A DNA stretch of 64,000 nucleotides from assembly GCF_000143535.2 (NCBI RefSeq), contig NC_037319.1:62001-126000 (forward strand). The letters run 5' to 3'. Of the stretch, positions 33,302-43,837 are shown one piece after another. The notes beneath the pieces are model-generated. The model saw only the letters and a list, made by a program, of their open reading frames with translations. It was not told the origin of the DNA and searched no databases. The position numbers were made by a program, and so were the translations under genes. Origin of the DNA: Botrytis cinerea B05.10 (lineage: Eukaryota; Ascomycota; Leotiomycetes; Helotiales; Sclerotiniaceae). The first letter of the stretch is position 1; every line of letters starts with the position of its first letter.

Positions 33302-33932
33302 TTATTTCTCAACCTCATCCCTCATTTGAGTTAATGGACGTGAATTATAATTGCCCTTGTCCAAATCCTCGAGGAACTTTCTACTCTTCGCCCACAATTC
33401 TGCCTCCATATCTCTACCAACTCTTCCACTTCGACTATTCAAGAAACCAATATCAAGGTTTCCCATTCCTCCTTCCACAACAATATCATCTGCCGGCATA
33501 TTTCCTGCCATATTTCCTGGAACTGCTGATCGTCTTTCCACAACTTCAGCAACTGATTTGCCCTTATTCTTCGACTTCACCTTCTCTGCCGGTATGATTT
33601 CTGCTTCCTCCAATCCCAATATTTGCCTTCGCAATCTTACATCGACGGATTGTAGAGTTTTCAGATAAGAATTCGAAGCATCTTCGAAAGCTTGACGTTT
33701 TTCTTGTGGTGATTGTGATTCTCCCGGTTCTTGTGCTGCAGTGAGAATCTTAAGGGTTTGTCCGGCAGTTTGAACAAGTTGTAAGATACTCTGCGGATGG
33801 TTAGATGTTGTTACGGAAGGGGTCGAAAGTTGCAGATCTTACCTTGTCTATTTCATTGAGTTGCTGAATACGCTCGGCTTTTGTGAATGGCCGGAATGCT
33901 GAGGTTTGATTTTCTTCTGGTGAAGAAGACAT
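33302..33932 (-). CDS. MED11: Mediator complex subunit 11
   Basis: Exon 1 is 33932-33843 and exon 2 is 33790-33302, across a 52-bp intron (GTAAGA..CAG with a CTAAC branch point); product 192 aa. The join yields FTKAERIQQLNEIDKSILQLVQTAGQTLKILTA, the helical hallmark of Med11, which pairs with Med22 in the Mediator head and contacts RNA polymerase II and TFIIH. The fungal extension follows (RQAFEDASNSYLKTLQSVDVRLRRQILGLEEAEI), then an acidic, Gly-rich tail. I used MSSSPEENQ at 33932; an in-frame ATG 30 codons upstream (34022) would give a longer N-terminus. It is divergent from TAF5. Confidence 0.88.
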
Positions 33933-34530
33933 GATAATCCTGAGTCGCAAGTCGAAATTCTCGAGTGCTTGTTGGGTTCTGGTATGTACGTCGAGTGGGT
34001 ATGAATTTGGGTTTCGATTCATGTACTTCGAGGATGATTATGTAGATTGCTTCAACTCCGAAACCTTAAGCTTGGAACCTTGGAGATGCTTTATCTGGGG
34101 TTACAGCCTTAATAATGCGGCTCTGCGGATCGGCTGCATTAGTGTCAAAACTTCACTCCAATTGTTCGATGAAGGTTGGGCTTCAGCAACCTCTCACTAA
34201 ATACCAGGCAGTCAGCCTTGAACAATAAAAAATCATTTAATTCTTCTTCTTTCATAATCCCCCAAATTTCTCTATAGCCGTAACCAACCATACCTGCCCA
34301 CCTAGACGTAAAGTTGAGAGTATTCAGGGAGCCTTTTCGTCGGTTTTGAGGAGATGCTCAGTGATTGGCGGTATTACGGTATTATCTAGGTGATAGATTA
34401 TAGAGCGAAATTACTGTCGCCGGTGCCGATATATTGGACAAGCAGGTAGCCGAGTAGAAGGTGCCTGCCATAAGGTTACTAGGTAGACCCAATCAAGCGC
34501 ACGCGAAAGGACTCTAACCTCTCAATAAGC
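33933..34530. promoter_or_regulatory. Divergent promoter region between MED11 and TAF5
   Basis: About 600 bp separate the start codons of two RNA polymerase II machinery genes transcribed in opposite directions. It probably contains both core promoters. No specific factor site is claimed. Confidence 0.6.
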
Positions 34531-37500
34531 ATGTCTACCTCAGGACCACCCAACGGACCTCCCAGTGCTGGAATAAATACACAACAAAATTCTCAAGGTC
34601 CCCCTCAATCAGGCTCACTCATGTCTCAACAAAATTTGAATCAGATCGTAAGTTGTCCCTTCCTTTCATATAACTCCAATGGATATTCGCAGTGTTGCCG
34701 TCAATATCATCAATACCAGCAGGCTCTTGTTCCCAATGCCGTCGATATCACCCATACCATTGAGCTTTTACCTCCCAAATTCATCCAGACGCTTGCCATT
34801 AGAACAACTATGCTCTCTCAAGATACTGCTAGTGCAGAAGCAGGTGGCCACAGTACAGTTGGTCAATGTGCAGAGTAAACAACCATATAAAGGAATTGTC
34901 ACGTGGTCAGGCTGAACACCATGAACCGCCTCTCGAAGCAAAACAATTTACTTGATTGTATTTTGTTATTTCAAGACGAGAACTGGCTGGAACATCAAAA
35001 GGTTCTTAATGATCATCTGTGCCGTATGCATTGTCATGGTGCATTGCCATGGCACAGTAGTTTCCAAAACATGGTGTTTATGCCTTTGATGGTTGACCTT
35101 CCTCATGGCAAAATTATTTGCTTGGGGGAGATCTGGGGAATAAATATATATTCGCAGTTGAAGTTCTCTCAATCCAATACAGTGCTTGTTTGTTCAAGGC
35201 CCGATACCCCTTTCGACCTAGCGTTCTTCTTCCCGTGCTTTCCCTCTCCCCATCTCTATCTCGAAAGCAGCCAGCTTTTTAATCAAAATCTTATCTATTC
35301 ACTTCCACAAACAATTCCCATTCTACAAGTCTTGCAGCACTTGATTACTCTTCTGGCAAAGGCTTCTTACACAAACCAATTCCATAGTCTTGTCACAAAA
35401 TTCTTGCAGCAATTTCTTGTCATCATGTCTGGGCCACTTGGGCAAATCCCACGACGTCCTTCCTTTTCACGTCCTTCCACTTCAAATTCGTTACCAGCAG
35501 GTAATCCACGTCCTGGAACCATTCAACCCCAGGTTGCAGTGCTTTCTGGTTCTTCAAATAATGGTATTCCAAGACCTGGTGCTCCTCGTCCCCCATTTCC
35601 ACCTTATCCTGGTGTTCCACCTCCATCATACCTGCCACACTCTCCAAACTCTGTGCGCTCTTATGGCTCTCCCTATCCTCTTGTTCCTTCGCCCTCGTCA
35701 GCTCGTGATTTTGCGCAAGTGATTACTAATGCGGATGCCAAGGTTATCGAGTACCTCGTCAAAAAAGGTTACAATCGAACTGAGCAGATGCTACGATCTG
35801 AATCTTCCAACCTTGATAGAGATGGAAAACCAATTCAAGAACGTGCCGAAGACCTTGGTACAGCAAAGTATGCAAAGGGTTTCCGATTATTGAGTAATTG
35901 GATCGAATCAAACTTGGATATATACAAGGTAAGCAAGAATCATTTCAGTATTGAAAGTTAACATTTCTAATTACCTTGGCAACAGTTTGAGCTGCGCAGA
36001 CTCCTTTGGCCTATTTTTGTTTATTCCTTCATTGAGCTTATCACAAATAATTATACAGCTGATGGAAAAGACTTTTTGAAAGAATTCAAAGATCAATTCC
36101 AACAAGTCCATGCTGATGAACTCACCACATTTGATACAATCAGTTTGCCTCAACAAATCAACGATAACACAATCACTAAGCTTTATTTATCCTCGAAATA
36201 CCGAATCCCTCTCAATACTCACGTTTACTTCAACCTCATAACTCACCTCGAATCGAACAGTAAACAAGGTGGATCTGTTATCATTTATTTGTTGCAGACA
36301 TATTGCGAAATTCGTGAAACGAAGAGAGGACCCATTGATCAGTTTAGTTTCGAAGCTATCATCAATCAAGCACATGGTGTTGAGCCGGAAGAGTCTGACC
36401 TTCAAGAAGGAATCCCTGGAGCCTTTACCGGAGTTACGAACAAAGATATTCAAGATAATAATGCCAAGTTACTATTGGGACCGATGGCATTGGAGGATGA
36501 ATTAGCTGCAGATGTTCGTGCAGATCTTGATGAAGAAGATAGTAAGAACCCCCCCGAGCTTGGCAAACCATCGTTGGTTGAATTGTTTGATCAAAGTATC
36601 AAGCGTGAGGAAGGTGTTGAAGGACCTGGCCGCAATGAAATCCCTTACCCTCCTTCTCGTGCTCGAGATGTAACCATGGAAGTTCAAAAGATCAAGGAAC
36701 ATCGAGATAGATTCAAGATTGAAAGCCGTAATGGTGGGGTTGGTCCTGCAGTCTCTATTTGCATGTTTACCTTCCACAATACTCTTGATACGTAAGTTAT
36801 TTTCCAACAACCTTCCACCAGAATACTAACTTGTTGGTAGAATCAACTGTATCGAATTTTCTGATGACAATAATTTGGTTGCTGTTGGAACGGAAGAATC
36901 TTACATTCGTGTTTGGCATTTACATGGCGACCCATTGCCAAGTGAAACCAAATCAGGTCCAAATGATCCACCACCATCGAACTCTCGTCGTCTAATTGGT
37001 CATTCCGCACCTGTTTATGCCGTATCATTCTCTCCTTCGATTCGAGGTGCAGATGAAAGTGATACAGCTACTGCTCCCAAATTACTTCTCTCATCATCTT
37101 CGGATAGAACAATTCGTCTTTGGTCTCTCGAAGCATGGGCCTGCCTTGTCGTATACAAAGGTCATGAAGGTCCAGTATGGAATGTAAAGTGGGGACCATT
37201 TGGTCATTACTTCTTGACTTGCGGTCATGATCGATCCGTTCGTATTTGGGGACAAGACCATATTTCATACCTTCGAATGTTCATTGGTCATGATTCCAAT
37301 GTCAATCAAATTGCTTGGCATCCAAACGGAGCATATGTTTTCTCGGCAAGTGATCAAGCTGATAAGACTGTTCGCATGTGGTCTTTTACAACTGGTGATT
37401 GCGTTCGTGTTTTCACTGGTCATACCGACACCATTAGTGCTCTTCAATGTGCTCCTAATGGGAAGATTCTAGCATCTGCAGATTGTGGTGGTAGTATTAT

Positions 37501-37900
37501 TCTTTGGGATCTTGCAAAGGGAACACAAATTAAACGTTGCAGAGGTCATGGAAAGGGTGGAATTTGGTCTTTATCATTCAGTGTTGAGTCTACAGTTTTG
37601 TGTTCAGGTGGAGCTGATGGTACTGTTCGTTTATGGGATATCGAAGTTCCTTCTGATCCATACAAGAACAATGATGGTGAAGTCATTGGTACTGGTGGAC
37701 AAGCTGATGCAACTCGTGTTACGGGTGCCATCACAGGTGCTCAAGCTAATCCTACCACTGGTTCTTCCAAGAAGAAGGGTAAGGAAACAATGATTACTCC
37801 AGATCAAATCGTTGCATTCCCTACCAAGAGATCACCAGTTTACAAGGTCATGTTTACAAGAATGAATTTGGTTATGGCTGGAGGATGTTATTTGCCTTAA
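34531..37900 (+). CDS. TAF5: Transcription initiation factor TFIID (and SAGA) subunit TAF5
   Basis: Proposed exons are 34531-34647, 35410-35928, 35986-36791 and 36841-37900, all in phase; product 833 aa. Exon 1 ends MSQQNLNQI, and exon 2 adds a Pro-rich linker and a LisH motif ([22 protein letters not shown], residues about 147-170). Exon 3 holds the TAF5 N-terminal helical domain ([53 protein letters not shown]). Exon 4 holds at least six WD40 repeats ([59 protein letters not shown]). It ends [15 protein letters not shown], as family members do. It scaffolds histone-fold TAFs in TFIID and SAGA. The first intron (762 bp) is unusually long and least certain; the start could instead be at 35425. 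Confidence 0.9.
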
Positions 37901-38832
37901 GGGTATTGAGTAGATGGTTATATTCGTGGAGGCTTAGATCTTTTTGATTGCGAGATGCACGATTTACGATAAAAGTTTCTATCAAATTGTAATTGAGATT
38001 TCATTCGAGTTTCTTTGGATGGATTGGAGTGGAGTGGAGTGGAAGTTGATTGGTACAGAAAATGGCGTATAATACCAGGTTTTATGGTAATAGTCATTAG
38101 TTGGGTTTCTAAATCTTTGAGTTTTCCTCGAAAATTTATGCACATGGTTTAATTTGATGGTTTGCTGATGGTGATATGATGAAATACTGCGAGGTTCATG
38201 GTTATCGATTCAAGGAATCGATGCTAGTTTTCTTTTCCTCGATTTCATATTGCATTTTACTCTGAATTATGTCACAAGTATATCATTACCTTGTACAATT
38301 TTTAGTGATTACACGAAATTGGTTTGAGGTATAGTATTCTGATGAACATGATGTATTTCTAGTTACACAGCCTAGTATTAGTGTCATGCATACCATGAGA
38401 ATAAGAGGGAGACCTCGTCTCCTTTATTGAGTAGTTGGATAGACACAAACACCAAACTTGGCTATGAATACATCACATCGAGTAAAGTCACATAGATATA
38501 GATGCATTGATTTTACTTGATTTTATTCATAAATATTTTCTACCCTCCCCTTATATTACATCATATCGCATCCCCATCTCATTGCAGCGAATTCACATCT
38601 CATGAATGATGATTCCGACAATTTCCTATATCATAATCTGAAAGTTCATCATGACTCTCAATCCTTCTCTCTGATTCTCAAGCGCTTTCCCCGACTTTCT
38701 TTCTTTTTCCCTTCTACCTTTCCTCTATTTTTCGTTTCCTGTTTTTGTTTGGGTGCCTGTGTTGGTGTCTGTGTCTGTGGATGTTCCTTTCGTTCTTCCA
38801 TACCTCCTCTCACCTCTCACCTCCTCCCCCAT
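37901..38832. other. Convergent intergenic region, 0.9 kb
   Basis: Between the TAF5 stop and the stop of the acidic-protein gene. It holds both 3' UTRs; a GGAGT-rich short tandem (near 38025) is the only local pattern noticed. No gene. Confidence 0.55.
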
Positions 38833-40071
38833 CTACATATCAACATCCGCAACTCCTCTCGGCCCCCACTCCATCTCCTCAAACAACCCATCAATCTCCT
38901 CTATTCCCACATCCGAAAAGTTCCAACCCCTCTCTTCCGGTGTCAGAGGTGGATTCATATACATTCCTTGCCAGGAGGTATGCGATGGACTTGTGTTGAT
39001 TTCTGCGTATACATCTATGTTGGTATTCATATCTGTATCCATATCCATATCCACGTCCATGCCCACATCCATGCCCATATCCACATCCATACCCATATCT
39101 AGGAGCAAATCAGGGGATAAAAGATAATCATCTCCAGTGCCGTGATATTCTAATCCTGGATCTAATCCCAAAGCTAGTTCTGGTTCTGGCTCTGCTTCTG
39201 AACCCATTTCCATCAGATATCCTAGATTTGGAGAATCCCAATCAGCGGTCATACTGGGTATCAAATCCATATTTGAAGTTGTATCTAGCTCGACAATATG
39301 CATTGGAATAAACATTGGGGTTGCATTCGCATTCGCATTCGCATCCGCATCTCCAACGTTATCTCGACCAACTCCCTCTCCAGCTTCATCAGCTTCGTCC
39401 TCATCAACTTCGTCCTCATCAACTTCGTCCTCATCAACTTCGTCCTCATCAACTTCATCCTCATCAACTTCATCATCAAAACCATCTCCAACTTTATCTC
39501 CAACTTCATTCCCATCTTCAACTTCATTCTCATCTCCAACTTCATTCCCATCCTCAACTCCATCTCCGTCGTCATCATCATCATCATCATCATCGTCATC
39601 GTCATCAGCATCCGAATCCGAATCCCGGATCACAATTATCACTCTCGCATCAACACTCGGAGTGGAAGCCTCAATATGTATCTTCGAATTCAAAATCTCC
39701 GGGCTCGCATCTACATTTATCTTTGAGCTCCGAGCGCGCATTCGCTTCAAAGCCGGTTGTACATTCTCCAGGCTTGTATGTACATTTATCCCTGAGCTCC
39801 TCGTGACCATTGTTCTCGAAGACGATGGTGTATTCTTCGGGCTAGCTTTGGCAATCTTCATCTTCAGACGTGCATCTGCAATTCTTTCTGAACTCCGAGT
39901 GATCATTGTTTTCGAGGCCGATTTTGTGTTTTCCGGGGTAGATTGTGCATTTTTTCTCGTTGGGGTTGTCTTTGCTTTGGTCTTTCGCTTTTGCTTCGTG
40001 TTAAGCTTCTGCTTTACATTCGACGCAGAATTTAATCCTGATCTCGTGGTCGTCATTTTGAGGTGGAGCAT
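38833..40071 (-). CDS. Acidic low-complexity protein, unknown function
   Basis: A single frame of 412 codons; start at 40071 (MLHLKM) or 15 nt later (MTTTRSG). The N-terminus is basic and Thr/Ser/Lys-rich with three copies of a TRSS motif in a repeated context (SASKTMITRSSERI, SSSRTMVTRSSGIN, LKRMRARSSKIN). This is followed by an Asp run, GNEVGDENEVEDGNEVGD and five VDEDE repeats. A later segment is a DMGMDVDM-type Met/Asp repeat. The C-terminus has a more complex helix (GIEEIDGLFEEMEWGP). The basic-then-acidic layout suggests a nuclear, possibly histone- or nucleic-acid-associated protein, but no family is recognised and the expressed status rests on the long open frame alone. Antisense frames over the same repeats are shadows. 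Confidence 0.6.
   Translation of the reverse strand: MLHLKMTTTRSGLNSASNVKQKLNTKQKRKTKAKTTPTRKNAQSTPENTKSASKTMITRSSERIADARLKMKIAKASPKNTPSSSRTMVTRSSGINVHTSLENVQPALKRMRARSSKINVDASPEILNSKIHIEASTPSVDARVIIVIRDSDSDADDDDDDDDDDDDDGDGVEDGNEVGDENEVEDGNEVGDKVGDGFDDEVDEDEVDEDEVDEDEVDEDEVDEDEADEAGEGVGRDNVGDADANANANATPMFIPMHIVELDTTSNMDLIPSMTADWDSPNLGYLMEMGSEAEPEPELALGLDPGLEYHGTGDDYLLSPDLLLDMGMDVDMGMDVGMDVDMDMDTDMNTNIDVYAEINTSPSHTSWQGMYMNPPLTPEERGWNFSDVGIEEIDGLFEEMEWGPRGVADVDM
39395..39475 (-). repeat. 15-bp in-frame minisatellite (VDEDE repeats)
   Basis: The plus-strand phrase TCATCAACTTCGTCC recurs without interruption about five times, encoding VDEDE units. Simple trinucleotide (CAT/CATCGT) tracts follow near 39573-39606 and encode the Asp run. 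Confidence 0.85.
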
Positions 40072-41101
40072 TTACTTGGTAATGAAGTTTTTGGTTTGAG
40101 ATCTTCGGATCTGTGTCGAGGAGGTTTAAGTCGAGGAGATCTAAGTCAAGAATGTCTATGAAAGATATCGAGAGTTGATTCGTGGGAAGGCGGGTTTATA
40201 TGGAAACATGAGGGATGGGAATATAATTGTCTATTATACTATGATAGCATCATACTGCCGTATTTCTCTCAGTATGCTCAATTCATTCGTACGTTCAGTT
40301 CGCCGTAAACACCGTATCTCACACACAACACCTCTCTATTTCTTAACCCCCTTTAACACCGTACAATTCCACATAACGACGCCCTCCTCACAGCCTGAAT
40401 CCAGCCCTCAATCCCGTAAACCGTAATTATGACCGTAACCGAACCGTACACATCAAATCAGTCCCCTTTCCTCTCTGCAAACCCAAGACAAACTCCGACA
40501 GAGACTAAGCAATGAATTAAAGTAGCCGTATCCACCCGTATTAAGAGTCCAAATTCGAATCACCATGACGACCGTATTTGTTTAGTAGGGAGACTTTGAG
40601 GAAAGATTCACATTTCTTTTATATACATACCATCCTCGCTTCATCCTCGCACTTCCTTTATCCATGGTACGAGACGCAAACTCAAACCAAATTTTCTAAG
40701 TCCAAGATTTACAGCTCAATCTTTAACTCAATTCTACAAGATATCATTCACGGACCTTAAGCAAGTCATGAATCTCAAAATCATACGAGGTGATTAATCT
40801 CAATTTGAATCAATGAAACTATACTATCTATCATCAGAAGAAAAATCCCACTCATTTCATTCACACACAACCATATCTTCGCCAGTTGAGTCCTAACATC
40901 TAGAGCTCCTCAATTCATAGCCATGTAGGATCAAGCTATCCTTATCCCTCTCCCACCACCACATTTTCCCAAGATATCAACCACAATCTATGAATCATAA
41001 CTATCTCCACCAAAATTAGAAGCAATTTAAACCCATACCTATAATATTCCTTCTCATACAATTCAATCTAGCCCATCAAACTAACCCATCGGTCAGGCAA
41101 A
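40072..41101. other. Intergenic region, 1 kb
   Basis: 5' flank of the acidic-protein gene and 3' flank of the secreted-protein gene, both minus strand. The phrase CCGTA recurs many times between 40256 and 40575 (for example CCGTATTTCTC, CGCCGTAAACACCGTA, CCCGTAAACCGTAATTATGACCGTA), a pattern of unknown meaning. No gene. Confidence 0.55.
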
Positions 41102-42344
41102 TCAGACTTTGGAGTAATATCCACCATTATTTCCATATCCATTTCCGCTTCCTCCTGTTGGAGTTCCAGATCCACTACTTCCCCCATTCCCACCACTTGG
41201 AAGTCCAACGCTGATGGTAGCACCTGGTGCACTTGAGCTTGCAGCACCATTGGCACTAGATCCACTTGGTGGAGAACCAGAACCAGTAGGGGCTGCAGGG
41301 AAATCACCACCTTGACAGATGGCTGTAAGAGAGGTTTGAAGGCCTATCGTGATATGTTAGTCCATTTTTTCAATGGCAAATTAATGGCATTGAATGAGAA
41401 AACAAGAAGGGGTATAGCTCACTGGTAACGATAGAAGTAGCAACAATAGTTGTAGTTCCAGTGCTTTGACTCGTCTTCAACACTGTAGTTGGAATAGTAA
41501 CTGTCGAATAAATGACCTGCACATAATTTGTGGAGATTGTTTGAACAACTGGGACAGTAAAATGCGAGATGGTAGTTGTTGTCTCAGGAATAGTAGAAGC
41601 AATCACAAGTGAATATGTCGATAGATCCTTAGCCAGACAACCACTCGATGCAGGGTCAGAAGTGATAATTGGTCCACCAGGTTGTGTTATAGCGATAGTA
41701 GAACCAGGAAGTGTAGCAGTGACTGCATCTGAAGTTCCAACGCCGACTGAAATACCACCAGTTGGAATAGGTACCGAAACAGATATGCCGGGTCCACTTC
41801 CACTGCTTTCACTAGCACTACCACCGTTATATCCCACACTCGATCCTGAGCCACCACCAACAGCTGGAAGAGTAGCAGATACAATAGGAATAGTAGCAGA
41901 AGCCGATGCACCACCACCAATTGAAACACCGCCGCCACCGATAGGAATCGTAGCAGAAACAACTGGGCCTCCTCCACCTACAGGCAAAGTAGCCGAAACC
42001 TGAGGAACAGGTGTAGGATAATAGTGACTTGTGGGCAAAACCGGCACACTCGGAGCGGGCAAAGCTGGGATACTTGCAACTGGAGCAGTTCCTCCACCAC
42101 CACCAAGACCGAGACCACCAAGGAGACCACCTAAAATACCATTTATTCCAAGTGGGTCACTACTGTCAGTACTACCGCCAGAAACAGGGACCGATGGGAC
42201 GGATGGGGCAGGAAGAGAAGGAACAGAGACAGAGGACGGAGAGTAGTAAGGTGAGTGATCATCGTTTGCTACGTCTGGGATGGGAGCAGGAGCTGCATAG
42301 AGAGTGGGGAGGAGAGAGATTGTGAGAAGAAGCTTGTGATGCAT
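41102..42344 (-). CDS. Secreted Gly/Ser/Pro/Val-rich cell-surface protein
   Basis: Exon 1 is 42344-41423 and exon 2 is 41343-41102, across a 79-bp GTGAGC..TAG intron; product 387 aa. The start MHHKLLLTISLLPTLYAAPAPIP is a typical signal peptide, cleaved near AAPAP. The mature protein has Pro/Val/Ser repeats (SLPAPSVPSVP, IPALPAPSVPVLP), Gly runs and VSATLPVGGGG/VSATIPIGGGG repeats. A Thr/Ser/Val beta-rich segment (TTTISHFTVPVVQTI, YVQVIYSTVTIPTTVL) like that of fungal wall proteins follows, then a Gly/Ser/Asn tail ending GGYYSKV. The tail is not hydrophobic, so no GPI signal is seen. Only two cysteines are evident in the mature chain. Role unknown; wall structure or surface coating is inferred. 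Confidence 0.82.
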
Positions 42345-43837
42345 TGTTGCGGTTGGATATGTGTGAGATAGTTGGTTATAACTAAATGTGAGAGGTGCGA
42401 GATTGATCACTCAAGAAATTGTATTGAATCGAATCGAATTGAATTGAACTGGATGAGAGTTTGTAATAAAATGAAATTCAATTGAATTGTAAACAGCGAA
42501 TGGATTGTGTTGCAAGGTATTGTACTTTAAGCAAGGCTCGTAGCAAAGGAAGTAAAAGCTCAAGGTGTGTGTGATGAAGAGAAGAACAAAAATCCAAGAC
42601 CTTAGATCAAGGAATTTCGTACACTTTATACCCTCTCCTCATTGCCCCAACTTTCCTTTTGCCATCCATCAAGGTACATATCGTTTACTCAGATCGTGCA
42701 ACTTCACCCCTCGTACTTTCCTCGCCTACACATAATACATACCTAGCAGATATTCTCGCCATACACAAATGGTTTCCATTTGCCCAATAATCAACTAACC
42801 GTGCCGTCCCGAAAGTCAATTGACAGACGTTCCTTTCCATATTCTCTATTCGATTCGATATTATACAATGCAGTTAGGAGCTGCCCTCATCATCCTATAC
42901 TATCCCATCTTCAATTCTCGGGATGACGAACTCCCATGACCATAATGTATCCCTATCTCCCAACTCTGGCTTCGATAAACGAGATCCATGTTACCAAACT
43001 GCTGTTACCCATTCACAAATAATCCCCTAATGCTTCCTATTCGTCGATTTTATTCATCCCACACATCTTGACCATCGTTGTACTCTTCCCGATTGTGAGT
43101 TACAACAGGGAAAAACATTGCCCAATCCCTCCTATTCGTTCATATTAATCATCTCGTCCTTTCCCAATCTAAAATTTACGCCTTCTTTAGCTCTCCGAGA
43201 CAAAGTTACAAACCAGTCTATTGGAAACAGAGATCATAATGTTCATCATTGTTCGCCAAATCCACTGTCATATTCATCATAATACTACCCAACCCACTGG
43301 AAATAGCAGATGATGAGCATGGTTTCAGTTCTACAAATCAAACACAGTCCCAGTAATTCTAGATGTCATGTTGTGCACATGTAACCCTTAGTACAACTTC
43401 TCAAGAACGCCTCGAACTTTAAGACGCCATATCCGGTCCGAGTTGGTTCATGTCCCAACACAAGAAGGATTTTTTCAGTACACTTGTAACTGATATGGAG
43501 AAATTTTCATAATTATGAGTACATGATTGTAAGGAGAATAATGCAATGTCACACACGAATATGCCCGAGAAATTTCATCGTCACTCAAAATTATATAAAT
43601 TGAACACACAAAAGTACAGTAAATATTTTGTATTCTGCTATCTCTTTTCCTTTGTCTTCAACGCGCAATGTTTATCACAAAGTACATTTTTAAGATTATA
43701 CCTCATGTATCTTTTAATACCATGTGGAATGAAAAATATGAGCATCAAAAGAGAAATAGTAAGCAGGCTCAATGCATGACCGAAAAACCAACCATTAGAA
43801 CTCCACTATCCCGCAAAAACCAAGCCATTTTTTAAAT
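42345..43837. other. Intergenic region, 1.5 kb
   Basis: Upstream of the secreted-protein gene, which has a repeated GAATCGAATCGAATTGAATTGAA-type microsatellite in its leader near 42424-42446, and downstream of HSP90. No supported ORF or element. Confidence 0.55.

Noticed and set aside
34903..35409. 352-codon open frame extending upstream of the TAF5 second exon
   Set aside because: The part before 35410 has no similarity to TAF5, begins at a non-ATG codon, and an acceptor AG at 35408-35409 joins exon 1 in phase.
39298..39806. Plus-strand His/Leu- and Ile-rich frames opposite the acidic gene
   Set aside because: Direct consequence of the GAT/GAA repeats read backwards; they have no independent features.
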